A stretch of 64,000 bases of DNA, taken from Fabrea salina (lineage: Eukaryota; Ciliophora; Heterotrichea; Heterotrichida; Fabreidae). Below the pieces are notes generated by a model, which ran no database searches, had not been told where the DNA came from, and was given only the letters and a program-made list of their open reading frames with translations. The stretch is taken from assembly GCA_022984795.1 (NCBI GenBank), contig JALIHJ010000011.1:62001-126000 (forward strand), read 5' to 3'. This document shows positions 17,792 to 26,460 of the stretch, piece by piece (the first letter of the stretch is position 1; every line of letters starts with the position of its first letter). The position numbers and the translations under genes are program-made.

Positions 17792-18628
17792 TTACTCAGC
17801 ATTTAAAAGACGTTTAACCTTTGTGTAAAAAGTCCAAATGAGTGCTTGACCTAGACTTCGTTCAGAAAGTCTAATTGACAAGCCTTTAGAAAAGCCTTTA
17901 AGGCCTTCGTTTTTGTAGATATACTTCATTCCTGTAACAATTCCTCTGTAACTTTTGCCTCCAAAGTCGTAGCCTGACATAGCTCTGGTCTTTATAACGT
18001 CAAAAGGCTGAGTGATTAAACAAGCAGTTCCTCCGCCAAGTCCTCCAGCCACAAAGTTTACCCAGTTGTTAGTTTTTGAGTAACCAAAAGTTTCAAACAA
18101 GTTAACGTACTGCTGGTAAAAAGGCACCGCCAAAGCAGTGTAAGGAACGTCCCTTAAAATGTTAGGCAGAAGGCCTACATAGTAACCTCTGAGTCCTTCT
18201 GTTCTGTATATGTCCTTTGCAATGCTTGCCATAGTGTTGCTGCTTTTCTCTATAGGGTTTTCTAGTTTAACTTTGATCACAGACAAAGGACACTGGATGG
18301 TGATGGCCATAGTCCTTCCAAGCATTGAAGACATACTGTCTGTAAAGAAAGACTTAACTCCTTTGTCCCCACTTCCAATGTAGTTCCTTATAGTTTCGTA
18401 CCAAAAAAACGTAAACCCCCCACCCACTACCGAACGAGCAAAAGAAGCTGAGTACCCTTTCCAAAAGCCCTTCAGTCCAAAGTTCTTATTGATGTGTTTT
18501 ACGCACCCAGAAATAGTGCTGACTTCGTGCTGGTACAAGTAAAAGGTTTTGATCACGTCTAGTGGCTGCATGCAGAAAGCTGTGCCTATAGTGGAGCACG
18601 ACCCCGAAACAAAATACCTAATGTCCAT
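17792..18628 (-). CDS. Mitochondrial carrier (SLC25), possibly Hem25/SLC25A38-like
   Basis: A 278-aa inner-membrane carrier with three repeats of two TM helices. The signature motifs are PLDVIKT, PLSVIKV and PFDVIKT, one per repeat; the second lacks the acidic residue. The second repeat PLSVIKVKLE resembles the VIKVRYE form of the yeast glycine carrier Hem25, and TEGLRGYYVGLLPNILRDVP is also like SLC25A38. The substrate assignment (glycine for haem synthesis) is an inference; another SLC25 subtype is possible. Confidence 0.85.
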   Translation of the reverse strand: MDIRYFVSGSCSTIGTAFCMQPLDVIKTFYLYQHEVSTISGCVKHINKNFGLKGFWKGYSASFARSVVGGGFTFFWYETIRNYIGSGDKGVKSFFTDSMSSMLGRTMAITIQCPLSVIKVKLENPIEKSSNTMASIAKDIYRTEGLRGYYVGLLPNILRDVPYTALAVPFYQQYVNLFETFGYSKTNNWVNFVAGGLGGGTACLITQPFDVIKTRAMSGYDFGGKSYRGIVTGMKYIYKNEGLKGFSKGLSIRLSERSLGQALIWTFYTKVKRLLNAE

Positions 18629-19138
18629 TTATAAGTTAGGTTTACAGTTTGTTGGGTTGCTTCTCTTAGAAGCTATGGACTTAGAAGAGGACCGGTTAGA
18701 AATCTTGATGGGCTTTTTAAGTCTATGGAAGTACTGGCCAGGTTCAGGGATGATTTCTCTGTAAGGTTGGTACTCAGAATGGACACTCAGTCTTTTTTGG
18801 TTCAAAGCATTTGTTTTGTTCTTTTTGGGCTTTTTTGAGTGAATGATTCTGTTCCCAATAGGTGTTTTGGAGAAGTGCAGGTTGTTGAGGATAAACCGCT
18901 TTAAACTTTTTTCAGTTTGCTTTTTGTAGGTTTGGAATCTGCTTACGTCGAGTTTAGGCAGGTTTAAGCACTTCTGGATAGCTTTGATGCTGACGTTGGA
19001 CTTCAACTTAGTTTTTCTAGGGTGTTTTTTGAGTTTTTCTTTATTAAAACTGTGGATCTCTTTGGACTCCTGCATGAGGTGAGCTCTGAGTTCTCTAGAC
19101 TTGTTCAGGAACTCCTGCAGACTTCCTTTCTCTTGCAT
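18629..19138 (-). CDS. Hypothetical basic protein (169 aa)
   Basis: Not recognised. I chose the ATG at 19136-19138 (MQEKGSLQEF) because the earlier in-frame ATG falls inside the upstream gene. The protein is rich in Lys, Ser and Asn and ends in a Ser/Lys tract (RSSSKSIASKRS). There is no TM segment. Its stop codon directly abuts the start codon of the carrier gene. Confidence 0.6.
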   Translation of the reverse strand: MQEKGSLQEFLNKSRELRAHLMQESKEIHSFNKEKLKKHPRKTKLKSNVSIKAIQKCLNLPKLDVSRFQTYKKQTEKSLKRFILNNLHFSKTPIGNRIIHSKKPKKNKTNALNQKRLSVHSEYQPYREIIPEPGQYFHRLKKPIKISNRSSSKSIASKRSNPTNCKPNL

Positions 19139-19148
19139 TAAAATTATA

Positions 19149-20483
19149 TTAGTTAACACTTTTCTCGTCTTCAAAATGCTGGTAGTTCATAGGCTTTTGG
19201 AAGTCCGACTCTAAGTGTTCGTCGTCTGACAGTCTTTCTAGTTCTACTTCTTCTTCTTTGTGTAGTTGGCACTTGTAAAGCCTGCCCAAAGCACCTACTC
19301 CTAGGGCGTAAGCTACTGAGTACAGCAAAACTACTACTCCAAACACTGCAGTCGAGTCCTCAAACCCAAGTTTGGCCGTTAAAAACCCTGCTGAAAAAGG
19401 AGCTAGGAACTCACCTAAGTAATGGCAAGTCCCCATTATACTTGACAAACAGTCAGTAAGCACATCTTTGTTTTGGATCTCCATGTCCCTAGAAGCTGTT
19501 TCTATCATGTGGGGCAAAGAAGGCAAATAAGCCAAAGCACTTCCGAAACCCAACAAAACCAACCCTGTAACTATGACATAGGGGTTGTCTCGAATGCCTA
19601 GTCCTTCCCAAGGTCCCACTAGCACAAAAGACACTCCTTCAATTGTCAATCCGAGCAACAGAATAAACACTCTGTCTACTGACTTAGGAATCATGCTTTG
19701 AATCCTCACTGCAGCAGTGTACCCAATTGTTGGTAAGGCAAAAAGAACTGCTATGACTTCACTTTTCATTGAAAGGTGGTCGTTCAGGTGTGAAGCTAGA
19801 ATTGGTTCTAAAAAGGCTGGCCCAGCCATTCCCAGAACAACAATTCCAAGGTCAACAGTAATTTTGGGGTGGAATGCGAGTTTGGACAAACTCAGTTGGT
19901 TATCTTTGTCTTGGTCTGAGCCAGTAGCTTCAGGCAAGTAAGAGTAAGTTGTGAACGAAAGCCACAAAAACAAAACAGCGTAACTCAGGAACACAAAAGT
20001 GTACCCCCCAACGAAGTAAAGAAAAGCACCTATCAAAGGACCTACAATCAACCCTACTCCTCCACAAGTCTCCATGATTCCAATCTTGGTCTCAACTTCG
20101 TCTGAGTAAATATTTGAAAGCACTGCAAAGCAACTAGTCAACAAAGCCGAACCCCCCACACCCATCAGAAACCTCCCTATAAAGCTCACCACCACAAAAG
20201 CAGTTCCTTCGAAGTACACTACCCAAGCGAAGATAAAGACCCCTACACACTCAATGATACTCCCAACCAGCATAACTTTTTTTCTGCCCACCCTCAGCAT
20301 TAGTTTTCCAGTGATTGGCGAAAAAACAAAAGCTATCAAGGCAAACATACTGAACAAAAAGCCAGTCATTTCCTGACTCATGCCTCTTTGTTCAGCTTCT
20401 GTGGGGTAAAAAGGCGCCAGCACAGAGTACACTGAACAAGCCCAAAAGTAAAGCAAGCAAATAAACACAAACACCTTATCCAT
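19149..20483 (-). CDS. SLC18B1-like MFS transporter
   Basis: A 444-aa, 12-TM MFS protein of the DHA1/SLC18 branch. TM1 has LAPFYPTEAEQRGMS, like the FFPAEAEKKG region of SLC18B1, the vesicular polyamine exchanger. The MFS loop is GKLMLRVGRKKVML and motif C in TM5 is GVGLIVGPLIGAFLY, which marks proton antiporters. The C-terminal tail is acidic (EEEVELERLSDDEHLESD). It is unrelated to the SVOP-like family in this window. It is probably a proton-driven vesicular exporter; the substrate is inferred only. Confidence 0.88.
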   Translation of the reverse strand: MDKVFVFICLLYFWACSVYSVLAPFYPTEAEQRGMSQEMTGFLFSMFALIAFVFSPITGKLMLRVGRKKVMLVGSIIECVGVFIFAWVVYFEGTAFVVVSFIGRFLMGVGGSALLTSCFAVLSNIYSDEVETKIGIMETCGGVGLIVGPLIGAFLYFVGGYTFVFLSYAVLFLWLSFTTYSYLPEATGSDQDKDNQLSLSKLAFHPKITVDLGIVVLGMAGPAFLEPILASHLNDHLSMKSEVIAVLFALPTIGYTAAVRIQSMIPKSVDRVFILLLGLTIEGVSFVLVGPWEGLGIRDNPYVIVTGLVLLGFGSALAYLPSLPHMIETASRDMEIQNKDVLTDCLSSIMGTCHYLGEFLAPFSAGFLTAKLGFEDSTAVFGVVVLLYSVAYALGVGALGRLYKCQLHKEEEVELERLSDDEHLESDFQKPMNYQHFEDEKSVN

Positions 20484-20489
20484 TTCTAT

Positions 20490-21638
20490 TTAATGACGAT
20501 TAAATCCAAAAAAAGCCGAAAACATACTTTCTTCGCCTTCTTGTCTGAATTCTGACAGGGACTTCTCTGCCAGGAGTTCTTTTGGAGCACTGAAAGGCTT
20601 AGGTTCTTCTTCTCCCAGAGAAAAAGGGTTACTTGTGGGCTTAAACAACGTTTTGAAAGGACTCTGCGGTTCGTAAGACCTGGCTTCTTCAGGGTTCTGC
20701 AAAAAAGGAATTGAGTTGGAGTTCTCAGGTAAAAGGTTCACTACTGACTGGTAGGTTTGTTCTCGGGACTCTCTTAAAGGACCTCCCAAAGGTTTCCAGT
20801 AGTAGTAAAGCTGCCAAGGCACTGGGTTCTCTAAACTTAAAAAAATATCCCCTACTGTGAACTTTTCTTGGTTTACTGTGAACTCTATGATCTTTCCGTC
20901 CCAAAGGGCCATTAGTCCTATGTTGAATTCTTGGCCTGAGTTTTCTAAGTAAGTAGGACTCCACTTGTTGTTCAGGTGCTCCAGCACCTCTGCTAAGAGT
21001 TTGTTGGACCTCATGTAAATTTCAAGTCGGGGGTTGAATCCGTGCCTAACTAGGGTTTTGTGGTAGTACTGGTTCATAGGCAAAAGCTGCAAACTTAAAA
21101 TCTCAGGAACGCCTCTAAGTAGCACTTACTGCATAGGAAAGGTACTTTCTGCTTTGCGTCTGGGTTTTGCACAGTAAGGACACACGACTTCACAGTCATG
21201 TTGGGTCTCAAGTGGAGGGATGCCTAAAGTAAATTTTTGTGGGTGTTTTTGTTTAGCCTTTACTGCTTCTGCAAAAGCTTTCATGCAGTTCTAAGTAAGT
21301 CTTACTGAAAACAACTCTGGGTACTTGCTGATTGACTTGATTTGGGACTTGAGGTTTTGGCCTGTGCCTAGTGCTGTTAGGTCGAAGTTGCTGAATTCAA
21401 AGAACTTAGACTCAGGAAGGGTGCTTTCTAAGGAGTAACCTGCAGCTTTACAGAGTTGCTTTATTGTAATTAAACCGCGATAGTATAGCTTCCTGATTTT
21501 CTCAACAGAACTCCTTCCGAGTTTTTTGTTGAGTTGTTGGAAGTAGTTCATGAGACTTTTGTAGTTAGCTTCTATTTCTAGACTTTCGTAAAATGCTTGT
21601 TTTTCTTTTTCGCTCCAATTTTTCCATAAGTCTGCCAT
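20490..21638 (-). CDS. Cramped-like (CRAMP1/TKI1-type) SANT-domain regulator, two 15-nt introns
   Basis: Three exons (21306-21638, 21130-21290, 20490-21114) join after removing two 15-nt introns, giving 372 aa. Exon 1 encodes a SANT domain of the Cramped type (LWKNWSEKEKQAFYESLE, then RSSVEKIRKLYYRGL). Exon 2 adds a CxxC pair (VCPYCAKP). Exon 3 carries the second conserved Cramped/TKI1 region (LSLQLLPMNQ, GFNPRLEIYMRSNK, LEHLNNKW, TVGDIFLSLENPVPWQLYYYW). The tail is Ser/Pro/Phe-rich. Animal CRAMP1 is a nuclear regulator of histone H1 genes. Domain matches were made by eye; the reassembly is supported by both domains belonging to one known family. Confidence 0.72.
21115..21129 (-). other. 15-nt spliceosomal intron
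   Basis: Read on the minus strand it is GTAAGTGCTACTTAG, with a consensus-like GTAAGT donor and TAG acceptor. It connects PMQ to GVPEIL in the Cramped-like gene. Confidence 0.9.
21291..21305 (-). other. 15-nt spliceosomal intron
   Basis: Read on the minus strand it is GTAAGACTTACTTAG. Retained, it brings an in-frame TAG; removed, it fuses ELFS in phase 0 to NCMKAF and joins the SANT exon to the rest of the Cramped-like gene. Confidence 0.85.
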
Positions 21639-21653
21639 TATAGTAAATGCTAG

Positions 21654-22871
21654 ATGCATTACTACCCTCACTTTAAAAGCAACAACTTCACTGTTGTCAA
21701 AGAACCCCAAGCTCCAACGACTCCGGCTTTCACTGACCTTTTAGCTACGAAACTCACTCTAACTACCCCTTTACTAAGGAACCACCCCGAGCTCCAAGGA
21801 CCCTCCCCCACACTTTTAGTTACTCCTTCTAGAGTGTACTGGAAAACTCCTTTTGGGTTAAGGAGTGTCCAGTACACCTACTCTGAGTCCCAGCTAAGTT
21901 TTGGTGTTTGCGAGGATCTGCCTATACTAGGAGTTAAAAAGTTAAGTCAGCTTGAAGATAAAATACTTGTTTTAAGTGAAGAGTCACTTTTAAGTTTAGA
22001 CACTGAAGGCACCAGTACTGTGCTGGGAAGTTCTGCAGGCGAGTTGCAAGTAAACCCTTACATTCCTAGGAGTTTTGCTACTCTGGACAAAGACCACTTG
22101 TCTACTTTTGGAGTCAGAACACAACAAATAAACTTCGGAAGTGAGTACTTAGGCTTTGACTACTTTATGAGTCCTTTAGTGCTTATACTCTACAAGTCAG
22201 ATTCTGTTTACTTGTACGACTTCAGAGAAGACACCCAGCACAGAATTCTAGACATTCCCCAGACCAAGCACGTTCTCCCTTCCGACGAAACATATCAATT
22301 AGCAGTTTTGTCACAAAAAGTCCAAATTTACGACTGCAGGTTTTGGAAAGTCTCAGATACTTTTAACCACTCAATAGAGTCTCCTCCTCCTGAGTTTTTG
22401 TTTTCGCTGCCAGACAGAGCAAGTTTTTACCGCGAAAGAACTCACCAACAAGTATTTGGAATAAGCCCGAGTTACGTAGAAGAGTACCCTTTCCAAAAAC
22501 CTTCTTTCAATATGCACGGCTTAATGAAGTTAGTTTCTCCCACGGTGAACCTTCCTGAACTCAAGAACTCGATTAGTTTCCACTTTGAATTAAGTTCTTT
22601 GCAGTGGGCAAGCAAGATAGAGGACGTGTGGGTGCAGGCTTGTGTCCAAGGAGGACTCTACGCAGAGTCTTCTACAGCGTGCAACTTCCACCCTTTTTTA
22701 GACCTGCACAACCCAGCTTTTAAAGAACCCCCCAAAAAAAGAACTTTTTATGTAGTTGACAAAAGAGACTTTTTTGAAGAAATCACTCAAAAACCCCAGG
22801 TGGAGCAGTCTTCGCCTCCTAAGTTAAACATACAAGAAGAGCAAGACTTTGAGGACTTTGAAGACTTCTAA
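21654..22871 (+). CDS. Hypothetical beta-propeller-like protein (405 aa)
   Basis: Not firmly recognised. Residues 90-250 show repeated short strands (VLILYKSDSVYLYDFRED, YQLAVLSQKVQIYDCRF) like degenerate WD/beta-propeller blades. The C-terminus is acidic with a FEDFEDF ending. The layout is loosely reminiscent of TAF1C/Rrn6-type RNA polymerase I factors, but I see no diagnostic motif. Its start is 15 bp from the divergent Cramped-like gene. Confidence 0.7.
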   Translation: MHYYPHFKSNNFTVVKEPQAPTTPAFTDLLATKLTLTTPLLRNHPELQGPSPTLLVTPSRVYWKTPFGLRSVQYTYSESQLSFGVCEDLPILGVKKLSQLEDKILVLSEESLLSLDTEGTSTVLGSSAGELQVNPYIPRSFATLDKDHLSTFGVRTQQINFGSEYLGFDYFMSPLVLILYKSDSVYLYDFREDTQHRILDIPQTKHVLPSDETYQLAVLSQKVQIYDCRFWKVSDTFNHSIESPPPEFLFSLPDRASFYRERTHQQVFGISPSYVEEYPFQKPSFNMHGLMKLVSPTVNLPELKNSISFHFELSSLQWASKIEDVWVQACVQGGLYAESSTACNFHPFLDLHNPAFKEPPKKRTFYVVDKRDFFEEITQKPQVEQSSPPKLNIQEEQDFEDFEDF

Positions 22872-22877
22872 ATAATT

Positions 22878-23696
22878 ATGGTAGACCCTAAATTTGACTT
22901 AGGTGAACTTTTTGTTTCTAGGTTCCTTTATTACTTCGAAATGAACACAAAAGCAGTTACAAAGCTAGACCTAGAAGTAAAAGAACTCCAAGGAGTAGAT
23001 TTAGGCGTTTCACAAGAATTAGGCTCTTACTCTGCCCAGTGCAAAATACCTAACGAAAGAGTGTTTATGTGTGGTGGAAACACTGGAATTAGCTATTCTG
23101 GAGCTACACTGATTTTAAACCCAGAAACTGACCAAGTCCAAGAACTAGTTCCTCTCGAACTTCCTAGACAGTTTGCTTGCTGTGTGTACTTTGAAAACAA
23201 TGTCTACTTGTTTGGAGGATACAACGATGACCAAGCACAAGGCGAACTTCAAGACTGCGCTAAACTTGATTTAAATTCAAACTCTTGGATAAGAATTGCC
23301 AATTTGCCCACTAAGTGCAAACACACTACTTCCGTTGTATTTAAAGGACTCATATTTGTGACTGGGTACGAAGCAAACAGCATCTGGGTGTATGATCCCT
23401 ACAGAGACTTTTTTGACTCAGTCATGCATTTATGCAGAGGGTTCAAAGTTCTATGCAGGAGTCAAAGCAAGCTTTTTTGCTTAACAGAAAAGTGTTTGTA
23501 CGAGATGCAGGAGAACGGTGTCTTTTTCAAGGTTCTGAAAAGAAGGTTTCCGCTCAGCAGTTTAGTTACTCATCCATTTTGTTATGGAAGTAACATTTAC
23601 TTTATTGATTCAGATGAGAACTTATGTTTTCTAAACCATAGTTCTTACTGCTTTGAAATCCAAAGGGTCCGTCCAAGCACCCTAATTACTGAATAA
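22878..23696 (+). CDS. Kelch-repeat protein (272 aa)
   Basis: A beta-propeller of kelch type: blades contain RVFMCGGNTGISY, NVYLFGGYNDDQAQG, NSNSWIRIANLPTKCKHTT and GLIFVTGYEANSIWVYDP, with the GG and downstream Trp or Tyr spacing of kelch motifs. No BTB or F-box domain is attached. The partner and role are unknown. It follows the previous gene by six bases. Confidence 0.8.
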   Translation: MVDPKFDLGELFVSRFLYYFEMNTKAVTKLDLEVKELQGVDLGVSQELGSYSAQCKIPNERVFMCGGNTGISYSGATLILNPETDQVQELVPLELPRQFACCVYFENNVYLFGGYNDDQAQGELQDCAKLDLNSNSWIRIANLPTKCKHTTSVVFKGLIFVTGYEANSIWVYDPYRDFFDSVMHLCRGFKVLCRSQSKLFCLTEKCLYEMQENGVFFKVLKRRFPLSSLVTHPFCYGSNIYFIDSDENLCFLNHSSYCFEIQRVRPSTLITE

Positions 23697-23715
23697 GTTA
23701 ACTTAAAACGGATAA

Positions 23716-24114
23716 ATGTCTTTTTCAACAGCTAAGTACAAGAACTCAGAAGACTTCATAGAAACACAAAGTTTACTAGAACCCCAGCAACAAAACTTTG
23801 AAGTCCAACTGCACTACGACATTGTCCAAGAAAGGGCTGAAAGGATCTCTAAAATTTCACACGCATTCCAAACTGTGAACGGACTTTTAAAGGACCTCAG
23901 TGAAATGGTAGTAGGCCAAGAAGAAGTGCTTGGGTCTATTGAAAACAATGTAAGTGAGTCCGCTGAAAAAAGCAAACAAGCCTTAGCTGAACTTTCACAA
24001 GCTTCCAAAAACACTAAGTCTGGCAGACAGAGGTACTGCTTAGTTTGCCTCTTAGTTTCAGTTTTGCTGTTCTTAGTGAGTCTTATAGGAGTTAGTTTTA
24101 TGAAATTTAAATAA
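23716..24114 (+). CDS. Short syntaxin-like Qa-SNARE
   Basis: A 132-aa tail-anchored SNARE. The SNARE motif spans about residues 35-95 (DIVQERAERISKISHAFQTV, LLKDLSEMVVGQEEVLGSIE), with Gln in VVGQEE at the zero-layer position as in syntaxins. The C-terminal TM segment is CLVCLLVSVLLFLVSLIGVS. There is no Habc regulatory domain, so it is about half the usual syntaxin length. It mediates membrane fusion at an unknown compartment. Confidence 0.83.
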   Translation: MSFSTAKYKNSEDFIETQSLLEPQQQNFEVQLHYDIVQERAERISKISHAFQTVNGLLKDLSEMVVGQEEVLGSIENNVSESAEKSKQALAELSQASKNTKSGRQRYCLVCLLVSVLLFLVSLIGVSFMKFK

Positions 24115-24115
24115 T

Positions 24116-24571
24116 TCATAAATGTTTTCTTGTCGAAAAGCACGAAGAAGCCCTAGAAAGCACTAAGCTTTTTCTAGGGTAAAGTTTAGGTTTTTCTGGA
24201 GGTTTTTTTGAAGAACTTGTGAACTTCCGGTTGCTTATGTCTGCAAGAGTTCCGTTGCACTTGCCCTCTATCAATCTTAAGTTGGTGATTCTGCTTGCTG
24301 AGCTGAACGAGTTAAGTCGCACACCCAGACCTGTGAACTTCTTAAGCATAGAACTAGTTGAGCCTTCAATGCTTTTGATTTGCGAGGCAAAGTTAGTGGC
24401 GGGCGAAGGAGTTCTAGTAGCTTCCCTGGGCTTAGCAGAGTTAGGTCTGCTAGAAGAGACTTTTTCGTATCTAAGTGCGTTTTGGTACAGTGAGTTTTTC
24501 TTAAGGTGCTTGTCTAGTTTTGACCCAGGAACTCTGGAGTTCTTGTAAGTAGGGGGTAGGTTACTAGTCAT
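24116..24571 (-). CDS. Hypothetical Ser/Lys-rich protein (151 aa), TGA stop
   Basis: Not recognised. It is basic, Ser/Thr-rich and disordered-looking (SRVPGSKLDKHLKKNSLYQN, KPPEKPKLYPRKSLV). It is one of only two complete genes here ending in TGA, and an in-frame TAA follows two codons later, so reading through would add only three residues. It converges with the SNARE gene one base from its stop. Confidence 0.6.
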   Translation of the reverse strand: MTSNLPPTYKNSRVPGSKLDKHLKKNSLYQNALRYEKVSSSRPNSAKPREATRTPSPATNFASQIKSIEGSTSSMLKKFTGLGVRLNSFSSASRITNLRLIEGKCNGTLADISNRKFTSSSKKPPEKPKLYPRKSLVLSRASSCFSTRKHL

Positions 24572-24609
24572 TATAATATTTGATTTTTAGAAGTCGTTGA
24601 AATAAGTAA

Positions 24610-24690
24610 ATGGAAATGGAGCAGAGCTCAACAAGCAAACTAAGACTTGAAGAAGCCACTTCGAAGTCAATAATATGTTATGATTATTAG
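24610..24690 (+). CDS. Possible micro-ORF (26 aa)
   Basis: An ATG in the favoured AGTAAATGG context opens 26 codons ending in TAG, filling the only space between the genes at 24571 and 24706. No similarity is recognised. It could equally be non-coding leader of the divergent gene. Confidence 0.25.
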   Translation: MEMEQSSTSKLRLEEATSKSIICYDY

Positions 24691-24705
24691 TATTATTAAG
24701 TACAC

Positions 24706-25644
24706 TTAGTTTTCTGAAGAAGCCAAGAAATCCTCATAATTTATTTTGTCAGGCAAGTGGCTTATGATGTAATTCAAGTTCTTAGAAGCCTTCAACTCTT
24801 GGATTCGCACTCCTGGAAGCTCGAAGTCATACTTGAGTCTTTCAGCTTGGCTCATTTTGCGGTAAGAGTGTATGAAAGAAGACAGCTCGCTCTCGTACCT
24901 TCCTAGGGTTTTTTCTGTCTTCCCAACTTCCTCTTTTAGGGCACTCGGAAGCAGTTCTTTCAGTTCATCAAGACTTTTGCACAACTCCTCAGGCCCAGTT
25001 ACTTCTTCCAGAAGCCCAGAAACCTTTGACTCGACTTTCCTTAGCTGGCGCTGAAGCACTTTCCACAAATCAGCTAAACTACTGACTGACCTGCGAAGTA
25101 ACCTTAGTTTGTAAAGTTTGCTGTGGAGGAGGTCCTGGATCTTTTCCGACCCGAGCTGCAAGCACTCGTCTTTTCTGTGCTCGAACACGCAGCGGCCACA
25201 CAGGAGTTTAAAGTGCTGCAGACAGAACCCAACTATTTCAAGCCCATGGTCTTCGCACTTGTCAGTTTTTTGGGCTTCAAGAAGAGCAAGGTTGACAGGG
25301 ATGAACTCTGAAATACTGAGATAGTCTTTGCGATCAAAAGGACAGAGACCCCGGGCTACGTTTGTCTGGCAGGAGTACACACAAGCTTTGCAGAGAGTGT
25401 GCCCGCAGGGAAGGCAGAGAGGCTTTCTGTCTGTAATGTTATAGAGAGATGTGCATACTGGACACCGATAAATTACAGTTTGGGAAGACTCCAAAGGCCT
25501 AGGGCACTGGGAGTGTGACAAGAAGTCTGTCGTGGAGTTTATGTCTTCTTTTATATCTTTTTGGAGAGCTGGTTTTACTCGTAAATTTATGTTAGTGAGG
25601 TTACTTTGTGAGCTTGTTCTTTTAGAAGTTCGATTTTTTACCAT
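24706..25644 (-). CDS. RING/B-box (TRIM-like) protein (312 aa)
   Basis: A RING finger (CPVCTSLYN, then CGHTLCKACV and CPFDRKD, about residues 61-106) is followed by a B-box (CEDHGLEIVGFCLQHFKLLC and CVFEHRKDEC, about 130-162) and a coiled coil to about residue 290. This order is the TRIM tripartite motif; there is no C-terminal PRY/SPRY. It is probably a ubiquitin E3 ligase. The substrate is unknown. Confidence 0.85.
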   Translation of the reverse strand: MVKNRTSKRTSSQSNLTNINLRVKPALQKDIKEDINSTTDFLSHSQCPRPLESSQTVIYRCPVCTSLYNITDRKPLCLPCGHTLCKACVYSCQTNVARGLCPFDRKDYLSISEFIPVNLALLEAQKTDKCEDHGLEIVGFCLQHFKLLCGRCVFEHRKDECLQLGSEKIQDLLHSKLYKLRLLRRSVSSLADLWKVLQRQLRKVESKVSGLLEEVTGPEELCKSLDELKELLPSALKEEVGKTEKTLGRYESELSSFIHSYRKMSQAERLKYDFELPGVRIQELKASKNLNYIISHLPDKINYEDFLASSEN

Positions 25645-25721
25645 TTTTAGGTGTTTGAAAGATAATAAATTATAAACTCCAAGAGTTCCATCTTAGAGCA
25701 CTGAGGATGTAATTATAGTAA

Positions 25722-26450
25722 ATGGGGTGCTCGGACAGCAGACCAAATCTAAGTAAAAGCCAAGAAGAAACTTACATCCAAAGAGCTGAGGCTGCTTTGG
25801 GTTACTCCAAACTTACCACAGAAGAGTTAGTTCTAGCTGTGCAGGAGAAAAACCTAGCAAAAACCCTCCTGCCCACTCAGCTTATTGAGATTTCAAACAG
25901 ACTAGGAATCCAAATGGAAGGGTTCGAGTCTGAAGTAACTGCTTTGTGCAGGTTTTACAAAAACTTTTTAGTAGAAAGTAGGTACTGCTCCAGGAAACTA
26001 GTTACTTTAGGAATACTGTGCGGAAAAGGTTCTGTTTTGCAAAAGGCTGAGTTTTTGTTTAAGAACTACGACCTTGACTTGTCGAACACAATAAGTCAGC
26101 ACGAACTCGAAGCAGTCATTCAAGAAGTTCTGGACATTGCCCTTGAGTACATTGTTAACTTTGCCCTTCAAACAGAAACTTCAGCTGGGTTACTGCTGAA
26201 AAAGCACTCAGAGAAACTACTGAAAGTTAAGCCTTTGCTTTTAAAGTACTATAGGTGGATTCTTAACTCTGACAAAAAAGCCGAAATAACTTATGAAGGC
26301 TTTATGGAGTTGTTTGCTAAAGGCACTAGAAGCGTCAGGGGTTTGGTGGACTCCTCTGTGCTCAGAGAAGTTGCTGTGGAGAAGTACATTGCAGTTATAG
26401 CTTCAGCTCCCCTAGTTAAAACTTACATTGATTCTTACCTAGAAGAATAA
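25722..26450 (+). CDS. Acylated EF-hand-like protein (242 aa)
   Basis: The N-terminus MGCSDS has Gly2, Cys3 and a Ser at position 6, a strong myristoylation and palmitoylation signature, so the protein is likely membrane-attached. One EF-hand loop is good (KNYDLDLSNTISQHELEAVI, about residues 108-127); other helices suggest degenerate partners. It may be a calcium sensor of the recoverin/CBL-like style, but no family is assigned. Confidence 0.72.
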   Translation: MGCSDSRPNLSKSQEETYIQRAEAALGYSKLTTEELVLAVQEKNLAKTLLPTQLIEISNRLGIQMEGFESEVTALCRFYKNFLVESRYCSRKLVTLGILCGKGSVLQKAEFLFKNYDLDLSNTISQHELEAVIQEVLDIALEYIVNFALQTETSAGLLLKKHSEKLLKVKPLLLKYYRWILNSDKKAEITYEGFMELFAKGTRSVRGLVDSSVLREVAVEKYIAVIASAPLVKTYIDSYLEE

Positions 26451-26460
26451 CTAGTAATTA

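Noticed and set aside
24572-24705. tRNA or snRNA gene in the 134-bp gap
   Set aside because: No cloverleaf, A/B box or snRNA core seen; only a 26-codon ORF.
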